Positions 9,211 through 17,322 are shown, counted from the stretch's first letter. The stretch: 64,000 nt of DNA from Lachnospiraceae bacterium (GCA_030523345.1 JAUNIR010000003.1:1-64000), one strand, 5' to 3'. A program made the numbers and translations. The notes: generated by a model not told the origin, from the letters alone.

Positions 9211-9373
9211 CTTTGTCACCTCCGTCGTATTTTTCAAGGACTGCCTTAAGGCCGGTAGCTGCTGCAAGCAGGATCTCTACGCAGGAAATAAAATCCTTTG
9301 CCTTTGTAAGGAAGTCGTCACCCTTTGTAACTACAGTGTCAATTGCTGTGATTACTTCATTCTTCTTACTCAT
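9203..9373 (-). CDS. Small phage early protein, unknown function
   Basis: A 56-residue protein (MSKKNEVITAIDTVV start) predicted to be mostly helical, with an Ala/Leu-rich central helix (ILLAAATGLKAVL) and a highly charged C-terminus. GAGGA lies 8 bases before ATG 9373. The stop overlaps the next start through the octamer ATGAGTAA, the same junction as the one upstream. The gene is clearly part of the translationally coupled early operon. No family recognised. Confidence 0.6.
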   Translation of the reverse strand: MSKKNEVITAIDTVVTKGDDFLTKAKDFISCVEILLAAATGLKAVLEKYDGGDKDE

Positions 9374-9524
9374 TTTCGTGTTCCTCACTTTCACTTGTGT
9401 TTGCTTTAGATTGTCTTAGTTTGGCTGCCAGTCTCTTTGCTACAACGCTGATGGCGATGAGAGTATCAATAAGCTCTTCATCAACTTCGTCGATAGCACT
9501 GGCTGAATCATTCGTTTGTGCCAT
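9366..9524 (-). CDS. Small phage early protein (52 residues), first gene of early operon
   Basis: Begins MAQTNDSASAIDEVDEE and ends SESEEHENE. A central amphipathic helix (IDTLIAISVVAKRLAAKL) sits between acidic ends. GTGAGGT precedes ATG 9524. It overlaps the next gene by the octamer ATGAGTAA. It is the first good reading frame after leader element A (9541-9615). It is supported by operon position, ribosome site and coupled overlap rather than by homology. Function unknown. Confidence 0.6.
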   Translation of the reverse strand: MAQTNDSASAIDEVDEELIDTLIAISVVAKRLAAKLRQSKANTSESEEHENE

Positions 9525-9540
9525 TAGTCTCAACCTCACT

Positions 9541-9615
9541 TTCCGATTGGCTTTTTGCCTTTCTAACTTCCTAAGTTCAGAGCCGAGATGTTTTTCCGGG
9601 CTTTTTGAAAATTTC
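9541..9615 (-). promoter_or_regulatory. Structured leader element A of the phage early operon
   Basis: Minus-strand core GCCCGGAAAA (9592-9601), then CTTAGGAAGTTAGA, then a small hairpin GGC-AAAAA-GCC (9549-9559) just before the ribosome site. The same layout recurs at 11985-12045 and 43255-43330 with different hairpin sequence but a 5-base loop each time. It heads an operon containing DUF2800, so it may be an instance of the published DUF2800 RNA motif (candidate cis-regulatory RNA). A 26-codon open frame (9563-9643) overlaps it but has poorly spaced ribosome binding. Confidence 0.6.
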
Positions 9616-9689
9616 TTAAAAAAATTTTTTGAGCTCGGTTCATTGCTCCTGTCTTTCTAAGTGGAAGCGGGAGAGAAAATTCCGGGGTA

Positions 9690-9721
9690 AATAAAAAAAA
9701 ACATGTTGAGATTATTCAACA
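9690..9721 (-). terminator. Leftward terminator or attenuator upstream of the early operon
   Basis: On the minus strand TGTTGA-ATAATC-TCAACA is followed by TG and ten T. It would stop leftward transcription just before leader A. The 9525-9939 gap therefore holds leader A, this terminator, and a rightward promoter and leader for the 9940 gene; no further gene was seen in it. Confidence 0.65.
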
Positions 9722-9847
9722 CAGGATAAGAGGAAGATTATATTTACAATGAAAAAAGAGCTGGGTGACGATATAATGATAGGTAGAAAGAATTCCGATT
9801 TTCAGAACAATAACAAATTTTAATTTATTGCCCGTTTTGGAATGGAT

Positions 9848-9875
9848 TAAAGTTTTTACGGTTAAGTACCGATAT
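9848..9875 (+). promoter_or_regulatory. Sigma28 (FliA/SigD)-like promoter of the 9940 gene
   Basis: TAAAGTTT at 9848-9855 and ACCGATAT at 9868-9875 give TAAA-N16-ACCGATAT, close to the classical flagellar sigma factor consensus. The direct-repeat operators seen before the 47.7-52.1 kb genes are not clearly present here; only a degenerate CCGTTTTGGA half is visible at 9832-9841. Confidence 0.6.
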
Positions 9876-9892
9876 AAGAAGTAGGAAACTGT

Positions 9893-9928
9893 AAGTAAAT
9901 GGAATTACTTAATAAGACCTCAAGGAGG
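9893..9928 (+). promoter_or_regulatory. GGA-loop hairpin leader overlapping the ribosome site region (CsrA-site-like)
   Basis: AAGTAA (9893-9898), loop ATGGAA, TTACTT (9905-9910) form a perfect 6-pair stem whose loop presents A-N-GGA. A second AAGGA overlaps the ribosome site (AGGAGG, 9923-9928). One GGA in a hairpin loop plus one in the Shine-Dalgarno region is the usual layout of CsrA-repressed leaders. Homologous leaders occur at 10982 and 53085. Confidence 0.55.
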
Positions 9929-9939
9929 ATGGAGAACAT

Positions 9940-10977
9940 ATGCAGATTAATGGAATGAATGTTTATATGGGTGCCTATGCAGAGAGGCATCAGAGTAATT
10001 ATCAAATAGGACAACAGAAATTAGTTATTTCAGAGGAAAAGTCTGCTGAAATAGCTAAAGGAATAAAAGAAGCATATACGAATCTTCATCTTCAAGATAG
10101 AGGAGTACATACAACAATTTCTCAAGAAGATATGGATTTCCTTTGTAGTGAAGAGGGTTTCCAAAAGATGAAACAGGATGCTCAAAACTTATATGTGGTT
10201 AATGCTAATCAACAAAAGGCTATTGCCGCGGGAAGAGATTCCGAGGATTCGTTTTGGAACAATACAGGAAATCAGTGGCTTACATTTAGCGAATCATTAA
10301 ATAATAGTGGTTTCTTTGATGATATGAGTGATGAGCAAGTGAAATCATTTGAGGATTCATTAGCATATATCACTTCTGGCATGGATAGATTAAGCCGTAG
10401 TCAATATGAAACAGGGATGGACTTCAGTTCATTTAATGAGGAATTCAAATATTTCATGACTTCGGCTGAGGCTACTACAGAACTTGAATCTTCAACTGCT
10501 GCTCTTAGATATATGTCAGACAAAATGATTCCAGAAGAGCAAAGAGAAGATTTTAATAACTTAATAGATATGTATCATAAACACAATTCAGAGATTATTT
10601 CTGAATATGTAAATCCGATGGAAAGCTTTAATCGTGTTGTGGCGGGTATCAATGCAACAAGAGAAAAGAATCCTGATGCTTTGGAACCAGTAGCTCAAAA
10701 ACCAGTTGCAGAATATAAATATACAGTAATGCTTGGTAATGTTCAAAAGTCTGAAAATGACAGGAAGGCATTCGGAGACGAGATGAAGGATATCTTTTCA
10801 CAGTTATCTTCTGGAAAAACAGATGATGTATGGGAAAAGGTTCAGAAGAAGTTAGCTGAATATGCAACAGATGAATCCGATGATGAGGGCTTGAATGCTC
10901 ATGTGGCATCGCAGGCAGATTATCTGTTTAAGCATATGAGGGATGTTTGGCAGATGGTTTTAAACATGCAGAAATAA
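9940..10977 (+). CDS. Orphan protein, possible flagellar-coupled export substrate; unknown function
   Basis: A 345-residue, hydrophilic, mostly helical protein without signal peptide or membrane segment. The start MQINGMNVYMG resembles the short M-x-I-N starts of flagellin-type proteins. No catalytic motif was recognised. An Asn/Ser/Asp/Glu-rich body and a late helical domain (FGDEMKDIFSQLSSGK) are visible. It has its own sigma28-like promoter and a GGA-hairpin leader. The next gene (11025) follows with a related leader, so the pair forms an operon. It lies between two phage modules but looks like host cassette material related in style to 47.7-54.1 kb. Function unknown; the export idea rests on N-terminus and promoter type only. 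Confidence 0.7.
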   Translation: MQINGMNVYMGAYAERHQSNYQIGQQKLVISEEKSAEIAKGIKEAYTNLHLQDRGVHTTISQEDMDFLCSEEGFQKMKQDAQNLYVVNANQQKAIAAGRDSEDSFWNNTGNQWLTFSESLNNSGFFDDMSDEQVKSFEDSLAYITSGMDRLSRSQYETGMDFSSFNEEFKYFMTSAEATTELESSTAALRYMSDKMIPEEQREDFNNLIDMYHKHNSEIISEYVNPMESFNRVVAGINATREKNPDALEPVAQKPVAEYKYTVMLGNVQKSENDRKAFGDEMKDIFSQLSSGKTDDVWEKVQKKLAEYATDESDDEGLNAHVASQADYLFKHMRDVWQMVLNMQK

Positions 10978-10981
10978 ATAA

Positions 10982-11015
10982 GTAAACGGAATTACCAAAT
11001 AAGAATACAGGGAGG
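10982..11015 (+). promoter_or_regulatory. GGA-loop hairpin leader before the 11025 gene
   Basis: GTAA (10982-10985), loop ACGGAA, TTAC (10992-10995), then ACAGGGAGG as the ribosome site, which contains a second AGGGA. It is homologous to the leaders at 9893 and 53085; the stem is 4 pairs here and 6 in the others. Confidence 0.5.
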
Positions 11016-11024
11016 TTGATTACG

Positions 11025-11666
11025 ATGGGATTTTCAGTTGATACAACAGGTTATGTTCATACATATGAAGCATATCGTGTTCCGAAGGGAACAACAGTAA
11101 AGAATGCCGCAGGTGAGGATGTTATTCTTTCCAAAGATGAAGACACATTAGTGCTTACGGAGGCTGCAAGCAGGCAGCTTGTAAAAGATCGTAGAGATTA
11201 TGGAAGTGCTTTGCAAGCAAAGGCTGAGATTGCAGCACAAAAGACTCAAGAAGAAGCTGCAAAGAAACATGCTCAAGACCAAGCTAAAGCCATGTCTGTG
11301 TTTAGAAGTTTATCTAATGGTGATGAGGTTCCTTCAACTGATGAGAGCAAATTAATGGAATATGATCAAAAATTATATCAAGCGGCCAAGGCTGCACAGG
11401 CTATGGCTCAGATGGCAAAGAAACAGGCGGAGAAAAAAGCATCTGAATGGGATGATAAAGAAGAACAAGAATATGAAGAGAAAATGAAAAAACTCTGTGA
11501 TGATTCAAACGAAGCCGCATGGGGAATGAAAACAGAGTTTGATAAGTTTTCTGCAGAACAAAAGAGTAATATTGTTGAAGTGGATTCGAGTGGAGTGGAT
11601 TTCTCTAATTTTAAGACAATTGGTCTTGGTGGTGTTACAGGAGCATATATCGATTTATCTTTGTAG
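11025..11666 (+). CDS. Orphan coiled-coil protein, paralogue of the 47735 protein
   Basis: A 213-residue protein, MGFSVDTTGYVHTYEAYRVP start. ATG 11025 is chosen because GGGAGG at 11010-11015 lies 9 bases upstream. Residues about 70-160 form an Ala/Lys/Glu-rich coiled coil. Within it the stretch AMSVFRSLSNGDEVP...L-EYDQKLYQAA aligns with AMSVMSKIASGGKVS...L-EYNPEMYAMA of the 47735 protein, so the two are paralogues on opposite sides of the prophage body. No signal peptide or membrane segment. It is second in an operon with 9940 and is followed by two terminators. Function unknown. Confidence 0.65.
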   Translation: MGFSVDTTGYVHTYEAYRVPKGTTVKNAAGEDVILSKDEDTLVLTEAASRQLVKDRRDYGSALQAKAEIAAQKTQEEAAKKHAQDQAKAMSVFRSLSNGDEVPSTDESKLMEYDQKLYQAAKAAQAMAQMAKKQAEKKASEWDDKEEQEYEEKMKKLCDDSNEAAWGMKTEFDKFSAEQKSNIVEVDSSGVDFSNFKTIGLGGVTGAYIDLSL

Positions 11667-11709
11667 TGATTATAAGGAATCGTGTGTACTACACATATTT
11701 CATAGAGGG

Positions 11710-11780
11710 GGTGTTCAGAAATGGACACCTCTTATTTTATTGTTTTGCACACCCTTGGTGGTTAGGGTGTGCACCTTTTA
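11710..11780 (+). terminator. Two tandem terminators ending the 9940-11666 operon
   Basis: First hairpin GGTGTTCA-GAAA-TGGACACC (11710-11729) then TCTTATTTTATT. Second hairpin GCACACCC (11747-11754) with GGGTGTGC (11765-11772) then ACCTTTT. The first is nearly the same as the one at 54143-54166, and the sequence after both also resembles each other. Confidence 0.8.
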
Positions 11781-11933
11781 ACTTGTATCAAAGTAACTTA
11801 TGGATTGTTATATTGGGATTATAATGATAGCATCAAAGCATCAAATTTTAGTTTAATCCGTTAGTTGGATTGCACCGAAATTGAAATTTAGCTGTAAAGC
11901 ATAGTATCGAAAATGAAATATAAATATGTACGT

Positions 11934-11970
11934 AAGGATATCGCAGGAATGCGGTGTCCTTATTTTTTTT
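11934..11970 (+). terminator. Rho-independent terminator before phage leader B
   Basis: AAGGA pairs with TCCTT and CGCA pairs with TGCG around a GGAA loop, followed by TATTTTTTTT (11961-11970). In the 11667-12071 gap it separates the host-like operon from the phage operon. Between the tandem terminators and this one, about 150 bases of AT-rich sequence hold no gene I can support. Confidence 0.7.
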
Positions 11971-11984
11971 GTCCTTTTTTATGA

Positions 11985-12045
11985 TTGGCCCGGAAAAATG
12001 AAAACCAACCTTACTTAGGAAATTAGAGGATGAATTCCTCACAAC
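11985..12045 (+). promoter_or_regulatory. Structured leader element B of the primase operon
   Basis: GCCCGGAAAA (11988-11997), then TTACTTAGGAAATTAGA, then hairpin GAGGA-TGAAT-TCCTC (12026-12040), then the ribosome site of the 12072 gene. The order is the same as in elements A and C. An ATG inside the hairpin (12030) could be read in frame with the downstream gene but is buried in the stem and has no ribosome site. Confidence 0.6.
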
Positions 12046-12071
12046 AATTTAACGAAAGTGAGGTGAGACCG

Positions 12072-12494
12072 ATGGGTAGTGGTTTCAAGAATCAAGAAGG
12101 GTACGATGACCCAACTGCAGGACAGGCTATTGCGCAGGTAGTTAAGGAAGAGAAGAAATATAGACCTCTTGTTTATATCTGCTCACCATTCTCAAGTGAT
12201 CCGGTTGGAAACACAGAGAAGGCAAAGCGCTACAGCAGATATGCAGTTGACGCAGGTGCAATTCCATTTGCTCCACATTTGCTGCTTCCTCTTTATATGA
12301 AGGAAGAAAGTGAAAGAGGGCTGGCACTGTTTATGGATATGGTTTTCCTAAGTAAGTGCGATGAGCTTTGGGTCTTTGGAGACAAGATCTCCAGTGGCAT
12401 GCAGGCTGAGATTGACAAAGCAACCAGAAAGAATATGAAGATTCGCTATTTCACAGATGCATGCTGTGAAAAGAACACAGAACAGGAGGACTAA
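12072..12494 (+). CDS. DUF4406-like protein, nucleoside deoxyribosyltransferase fold
   Basis: A 140-residue protein. The core YICSPFSSDPVGNTEKAKRYS, then FAPHLLLPLYM, then LWVFGDKISSGMQAEI has the pattern of DUF4406/nucleoside 2-deoxyribosyltransferase-like proteins: phosphate-binding SPF-SD turn, conserved Glu in an alpha helix, and SxGMxxEI motif. ATG 12072 is preferred to an in-frame ATG at 12030 because AGGTGA lies 5 bases upstream and the earlier ATG is inside leader B. It is followed 2 bases later by the primase gene. A role in phage nucleotide metabolism is likely; exact substrate unknown. Confidence 0.75.
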   Translation: MGSGFKNQEGYDDPTAGQAIAQVVKEEKKYRPLVYICSPFSSDPVGNTEKAKRYSRYAVDAGAIPFAPHLLLPLYMKEESERGLALFMDMVFLSKCDELWVFGDKISSGMQAEIDKATRKNMKIRYFTDACCEKNTEQED

Positions 12495-12496
12495 CG

Positions 12497-14803
12497 ATGG
12501 AGCTGATTTTATACACAGCAAATTGCACCGGGGTACGCAGTAATTGTTTGTATCCCAATCGTGTGGTCATAACGGATAAGGATGGCCTTTGTGCAGCCAT
12601 CAAGTTTGACCATGTAGCAGCAAAGTACAAAGACAACTATCGAAGCAATGACAACTTCGAAGAGGCGACTGGCATTTTCATGGATAACGATAATGACCAT
12701 TCAGAGAATCCGGAGGACTGGCTTACTGCAGAGAAGCTTTCTGAACTTTTATCAGAAGTGGATCATGCAATTACACCAAGTCGTAATGATATGAAAGCTA
12801 AGAATGGAAAAGCAGCAAGACCTCGTCAGCATGTATATTTTCCAACTTCTGTTTTTACAGATAAGGATCAGTATGCAGCGCTTAAGTCTGCTATTCAGAG
12901 AGCATTTCCTTTCTTTGATGATAATGCAACAGACGCAGCTAGATTCTTCTTTGGATCCGATGCGGCAGCAGATGCGGTTATCTGGAATGAAGGCTGGCTT
13001 ACTATCGACGAATATGTGGATGATGACCTGACAGTGGATACGGATGCAACGACTCCGGATGATGACTTTGATGGTAGTTCATCGCGTGGTCCTATTTTAG
13101 AAGGAAGTCGTAATAAGACCATGAGCCTTTTTGCAGGTAAGGTCTTAAAGCGTTACGGCCATACAGAGAAAGCAAAGGAAGTGTATCTGGAACATGCGAA
13201 GAAATGTGATCCGCCGCTTGATAAGGAAGAACTCGATACCATTTGGAATAGTGCAGTTCGTTTCTTTAATAAAAAAGTAGTTACATCTGAAGGATATGTT
13301 CCACCAGATGAGTATAACGATGAGTTTGGTGCCGCTTCCTTAAAGCCTGATGATTATTCAGATATTGGTGAAGCAAAGGTTCTGGCCCGTGAGTATGGTG
13401 AAGAACTCAAATACACCAGCGCTACAGATTACCTTCGCTATGATGGCGAGTGCTGGAGAGAAGATAAGCAGATGGCAGTTGGTGCAACAGAGGAGTTTTT
13501 GGATTTGCAGCTTGCAGATGCTCTCGACGCAGTTCATTCATCAAAGGAAGCATTAAAGCTTGCAGGTGTTTCAGAGGAACTTGTAAACGCTGGTGGCAAA
13601 GCATTAGAAAAGGCTTGTACGACAGATGACCTTATGAAGCTTTTGATGCAGTTCTTATCTGCAACTAGTTATTTGAAGTTTGTAATGAAATGCCGCAATT
13701 ATAAGAACCTTGTTAATGTCCAGAATGCTGCAAAGCCAATGTTATCAATTAGCGTTAGTGCTCTTGATAAGGACCCGTTCCTCATCAATACGCCGCAGGC
13801 CACTTTTGATATGTCAAAGGGAATGGCAGGAGAGCAGGAGCATGATCCGCACGACCTTATTACAAAGATTACAGAATGCTCGCCTGGTGATGATGGCAGA
13901 GAACTTTGGGAGGATGCGCTTAATACATTCTTCTGCGGTGATAAGGAGCTGATTGACTATGTTCAGCAGACAGTTGGTGTGGCAGCAGTCGGTAAGGTTT
14001 ATCAGGAACATATGATTATTGCTTATGGTGGCGGTGCCAATGGTAAGTCTACTTTCTGGAATACCATTTATCGTGTTATGGGCGATTATGCAGGAAAGAT
14101 TTCTGCAGAAGCACTCACTATGAACTGCAAGAGAAATGTAAAACCTGAGATGGCCGAGCTTAAAGGAAAGCGTCTCATCATTGCATCAGAAATGGAAGAA
14201 GGTATGCGGCTTAATACAGCTACTGTAAAGCAGCTTTGCTCCACTGATGAAATTCAGGCGGAGAAAAAGTATAAGGATCCATTTGCATTTGTGCCTTCTC
14301 ATACACTCGTGCTTTATACGAACCACCTGCCAAAGGTCGGTGCGAATGATGATGGTATCTGGCGCCGCCTTGTAGTTATTCCCTTTAATGCAAAGATTAC
14401 CGGTAAGAGCGACATCAAAAATTACGCTGATTACCTTTATGCGAAAGCTGGCAGCTACATCATGAAGTGGATTATTGAAGGCGCCTGCAAAGCAATCGCA
14501 GCAGACTTCCATATTGATGAACCTGAGATTGTCAAAGATGCTATTCAGGCATACCGCGAGGATAACGACTGGCTTGGGCAGTTCATTGATGAATGCTGTG
14601 ATATGGATCCTTCGTATTCTGAAAAGTCTGGTGAGATTTATCAGGCGTATCGTGCTTATTGCATGACTAATGGTGAATATGTTCGTAGCACATCTGATTT
14701 TTACAATGCTATGGAAAAGGCTGGAATTGAGAGACGCAGAACTAATAAAGGAAACTTGGTTATTGGCGTCAAATTAAAGGAAGGTCAGGATTTCTTGGAT
14801 TAG
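12497..14803 (+). CDS. Phage/plasmid primase-helicase, P4/D5 type
   Basis: A 768-residue replication protein. The N-terminal ~250 residues resemble a primase-polymerase-like domain (ATGIFMDNDNDHSE acidic site, RQHVYFP). A D5-N-type linker follows, then a superfamily 3 helicase with Walker A GGGANGKS at 511-518, a Walker B-like LIIASEMEE, and an Asn sensor in LYTNHLP. GAGG precedes the start. It probably opens and primes the phage origin together with the family A polymerase encoded on the opposite strand at 4.8-6.8 kb. The stop codon lies at the first copy of an iteron-like repeat (14803), suggesting the origin is directly downstream. Confidence 0.92.
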   Translation: MELILYTANCTGVRSNCLYPNRVVITDKDGLCAAIKFDHVAAKYKDNYRSNDNFEEATGIFMDNDNDHSENPEDWLTAEKLSELLSEVDHAITPSRNDMKAKNGKAARPRQHVYFPTSVFTDKDQYAALKSAIQRAFPFFDDNATDAARFFFGSDAAADAVIWNEGWLTIDEYVDDDLTVDTDATTPDDDFDGSSSRGPILEGSRNKTMSLFAGKVLKRYGHTEKAKEVYLEHAKKCDPPLDKEELDTIWNSAVRFFNKKVVTSEGYVPPDEYNDEFGAASLKPDDYSDIGEAKVLAREYGEELKYTSATDYLRYDGECWREDKQMAVGATEEFLDLQLADALDAVHSSKEALKLAGVSEELVNAGGKALEKACTTDDLMKLLMQFLSATSYLKFVMKCRNYKNLVNVQNAAKPMLSISVSALDKDPFLINTPQATFDMSKGMAGEQEHDPHDLITKITECSPGDDGRELWEDALNTFFCGDKELIDYVQQTVGVAAVGKVYQEHMIIAYGGGANGKSTFWNTIYRVMGDYAGKISAEALTMNCKRNVKPEMAELKGKRLIIASEMEEGMRLNTATVKQLCSTDEIQAEKKYKDPFAFVPSHTLVLYTNHLPKVGANDDGIWRRLVVIPFNAKITGKSDIKNYADYLYAKAGSYIMKWIIEGACKAIAADFHIDEPEIVKDAIQAYREDNDWLGQFIDECCDMDPSYSEKSGEIYQAYRAYCMTNGEYVRSTSDFYNAMEKAGIERRRTNKGNLVIGVKLKEGQDFLD

Positions 14804-15009
14804 TGGAAGTCGTGTAACTGTAAACACATGAATTTTTATAGAGAAAAGCGTATGTGGAGGTCGTGTAGGTCAAAACAGAAACTTTTCTCTATATGAAAAT
14901 ACCCATTAGTGGAGGTCGTGTAACTCTATATATAAAAGTCCCTATAGAGAGATTTTTTATAAAAAATTGCTATAAGGGAGTTTTATGAAACGACATACAC
15001 GACCTCCAC
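14803..15009 (+). repeat. Iteron-like cluster behind the primase; candidate replication origin
   Basis: Three direct copies of GTGGARGTCGTGTA (14803, 14854, 14909) and one inverted copy (14996-15009), in AT-rich DNA. The first and third copies share the longer ATTAGTGGARGTCGTGTAACT core apart from one or two bases. TATAGAGAAAAG (14837-14848) is perfectly complementary to CTTTTCTCTATA (14882-14893), forming a 12-pair stem that encloses the second copy. There is no gene in 14804-15036. Iterons next to an SF3 primase-helicase suggest an origin; a structured RNA is the alternative. Confidence 0.55.
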
Positions 15010-15036
15010 GCCGGGCAATTTTGATGGAGATTAGGC

Positions 15037-15321
15037 ATGCGAGAGAGTTCGATTGAAAAGCAGTTAGTAAAAGAAGTTAAGCTGCGTGGAGGCATGTGTG
15101 AGAAGTGGGTTTCTGGAACTGTAGGGTGGCCCGACCGAATTGTTTTATTACCTGATGAGAAAATCGGGTTCGTGGAAGTGAAGGCCCCAGGCAAAGAACC
15201 ACGTCCCCTTCAAACACATAGGCACAAGCAGCTAAGAAAACTTGGATATAAAGTTTACGTTCTGGATCGACCAGAGCAGATTGGAGGAATCCTTGATGGA
15301 ATACAAAATTCAGGAATTTAA
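15037..15321 (+). CDS. VRR-NUC domain protein
   Basis: A 94-residue stand-alone VRR-NUC nuclease (virus-type replication-repair nuclease). Motifs: an early Glu in SSIEKQLVKEVK, GWPDRIVLLPD (catalytic Asp), FVEVKAPGKEP (E-V-K), and a Q-T-H-R-H-KQLRKLGY helix. Length is typical. It overlaps the following helicase gene by 26 bases. In phages of this type it always partners the SNF2-like helicase, probably as a structure-specific endonuclease in replication or recombination. Confidence 0.92.
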   Translation: MRESSIEKQLVKEVKLRGGMCEKWVSGTVGWPDRIVLLPDEKIGFVEVKAPGKEPRPLQTHRHKQLRKLGYKVYVLDRPEQIGGILDGIQNSGI

Positions 15322-16669
15322 GCCTCATGATTACCAGAAGTTCGCAGCGGATTTTATTATGAATCATCCGATAAGTGCAGTCATCCTATTTTTAGGAGCA
15401 GGAAAAACAGTAATAACCCTGACTGCGATAGAGAAGTTAATGTATGAGGATTTTGAAGTAGGAAAGGTGTTAATTATCGCACCGCTTAGAGTTGCAAAGG
15501 TTACCTGGAAAGATGAAATCTTGAAATGGCAGCATTTAAGGCATATGTCATATGCGGTAGCAGTTGGAACTGAAAAAGAGAGAATGGAAGCACTTCATAA
15601 AAATGCGGATATCACAATTATTAACCGTGAGAATTTGCAGTGGCTTATTGAGAAAAGTGGAGTTCCTTTTGATTACGATATGGTAGTAATTGATGAGCTG
15701 TCATCTTTCAAGAACTGGCAGTCAAAAAGATTTAGAGCTTTTATGAAGGTAAGACCGAAGGTGAAAAGAATCGTAGGTCTTACTGGTACACCGGCTCCTA
15801 ATTCTTTGATGGATTTATTTGCAGAGTTCAAATGTCTGGATATGGGCGAGAGACTTGGCAGATTTATAACCCAATATAGAACTGGCTACTTTACACCAGA
15901 TAAGATGAATGGCCAGATTGTATATTCTTACAAATTGCTGCCAGGAGCAGAGGAACGTATCTATGAGAAAATCTCAGATATCACGATTTCCATGAAAGCC
16001 TTAGATCACCTTAAAATGCCGGAGCTTATTTCCAATAGATATCCGGTATATATGGATGAAGCCGAAGAAGCAAAATATCAGGCTATGAAAAATGACCTGA
16101 TTTTACCTTTTAAGGATGAAGATGAAATTACTGCAGCAAATGCAGCAGCACTTTCAGGTAAATTATGCCAGATGGCCAATGGTGCGGTATATTCCGATAA
16201 TGGAGAAACGGTTCATATCCATGATCGCAAGTTAGATGCCTTAGAGGATATTATCGAAGCTGCACAGGGACCGATTTTATTATGCTATTGGTTTAAGCAT
16301 GATTTAGAGCGAATTACAAATCGCCTTGATGAGCTAAAAGTCGGATATTCCAAGATTTCCAGTGAGGAGAGTATTAGAAAATGGAATGAAGGCAAATATC
16401 AGGTTGGTTTAATTCACCCAGCTTCAGCAGGTCACGGACTTAACCTACAGCATGGTGGAAATGTGATTGTATGGTTCGGGCTTACTTGGTCTTTGGAATT
16501 ATACGACCAGACAAACGCGAGACTGTGGCGCCAGGGACAACAGGCGTCAACTGTAGTGGTACAGCACATCGTAACTGCCGGAACTATTGATGAAAGAATT
16601 CTGGATGCTATTTCTAAAAAGGAAAAAGGCCAGAATGCTTTAATCGATGCAGTAAAAGCAGAACTGTAA
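15296..16669 (+). CDS. Phage SNF2/DEAD-like helicase
   Basis: A 457-residue SF2 helicase of the SNF2 group. Motif I GAGKT follows an unusual FL where relatives carry D-MGLGKT. Motif II is VIDELSSFKN, motif III is GLTGTPAPNS, and motif VI is DQTNARLWRQGQ with its arginine fingers. ATG 15296 is chosen because GGAGG lies 7 bases upstream; a longer in-frame start at 15242 lies inside the VRR-NUC gene and lacks a ribosome site. It works with VRR-NUC in phage DNA processing. Confidence 0.92.
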   Translation: MEYKIQEFKPHDYQKFAADFIMNHPISAVILFLGAGKTVITLTAIEKLMYEDFEVGKVLIIAPLRVAKVTWKDEILKWQHLRHMSYAVAVGTEKERMEALHKNADITIINRENLQWLIEKSGVPFDYDMVVIDELSSFKNWQSKRFRAFMKVRPKVKRIVGLTGTPAPNSLMDLFAEFKCLDMGERLGRFITQYRTGYFTPDKMNGQIVYSYKLLPGAEERIYEKISDITISMKALDHLKMPELISNRYPVYMDEAEEAKYQAMKNDLILPFKDEDEITAANAAALSGKLCQMANGAVYSDNGETVHIHDRKLDALEDIIEAAQGPILLCYWFKHDLERITNRLDELKVGYSKISSEESIRKWNEGKYQVGLIHPASAGHGLNLQHGGNVIVWFGLTWSLELYDQTNARLWRQGQQASTVVVQHIVTAGTIDERILDAISKKEKGQNALIDAVKAEL

Positions 16670-16733
16670 ATGAGCTTTAAGCCGAGTCAATCAGAGTCAA
16701 TCCGAGGGATCACTTTATAAGGAGGTCACGAAG

Positions 16734-17177
16734 ATGACAGCGAAAGAATACTTGTCACAAGGGTACAGGTTGGAACAGCGTATTCGTTTGGTAAGGGAAG
16801 AAATCGACAATCTGCAGGAATTAGCAGGCAGTGTTTCCTCTACTGGTTTTGAAGAGCACTACAACGCTACCAGAAATACAGAGGCTCCGTTTATTAGAAC
16901 CATATACAAGATTATGGAACTTGAGGATAAGCAGAACAGCCTACTTAATCAGCTACTGGAATTCAAGCAGGAGATGTGCGAGGTTATTGATTCAGTAGAT
17001 GATCTCAACGAGCGCATGGTTCTTTATTACAGATACATTGGTAATGAGAGCTGGCAGGATATCGGAAAGAGGTTATTCGTTGATGAAAGAACTGTTCGTA
17101 GATGGCATAACAAAGCATTATCACATGTTGTACTTCCAGAGAACCCAATGGTGCTTGAGAAAAAATTGCTTTTATAA
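16734..17177 (+). CDS. DUF1492/sigma-70-like late-transcription regulator
   Basis: A 147-residue protein. The N-terminal coiled coil (YLSQGYRLEQRIRLVREEIDN) and the C-terminal helix-turn-helix (ESWQDIGKRLFVDERTVRRWHNKAL) match the DUF1492/ArpU-like sigma-4-fold group. AAGGAGGTCACGAAG precedes the start. In this position (after the helicase, before HNH and terminase) such proteins are thought to activate the late operon. It is followed by a terminator at 17269, which could be a site of late-gene antitermination or simple operon separation. Confidence 0.82.
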   Translation: MTAKEYLSQGYRLEQRIRLVREEIDNLQELAGSVSSTGFEEHYNATRNTEAPFIRTIYKIMELEDKQNSLLNQLLEFKQEMCEVIDSVDDLNERMVLYYRYIGNESWQDIGKRLFVDERTVRRWHNKALSHVVLPENPMVLEKKLLL

Positions 17178-17268
17178 AAAGTTGCCGGGTTTGTCTGTAG
17201 ATGTCCATGCGCACCTTATGTTATAGTTATAATGACAGAAATGTAAAATGAATACGGCAAAGCCAAGC

Positions 17269-17302
17269 AGCCCAGGTGGAGAAATCCATGCTGGGCTTTT
17301 CT
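17269..17302 (+). terminator. Terminator between early and late gene blocks
   Basis: AGCCCAG (17269-17275) pairs with CTGGGCT (17291-17297), followed by TTTCT. It lies between the DUF1492 regulator and the late block. Confidence 0.65.
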
Positions 17303-17322
17303 ATTGCCAGAAGGAGGTTTAC

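Noticed and set aside
9397..9660. Plus-strand open frame of 87 codons opposite the small early genes
   Set aside because: No ribosome site, and the minus-strand genes have coupled overlaps and good ribosome sites.
12030..12071. Longer N-terminus for the DUF4406-like protein from ATG 12030
   Set aside because: The ATG lies inside the hairpin of leader B without a ribosome site; ATG 12072 has AGGTGA and fits the fold.
11667..12071. Additional small gene in the gap
   Set aside because: Only terminators, AT-rich sequence and leader B were seen; short frames lack ribosome sites.
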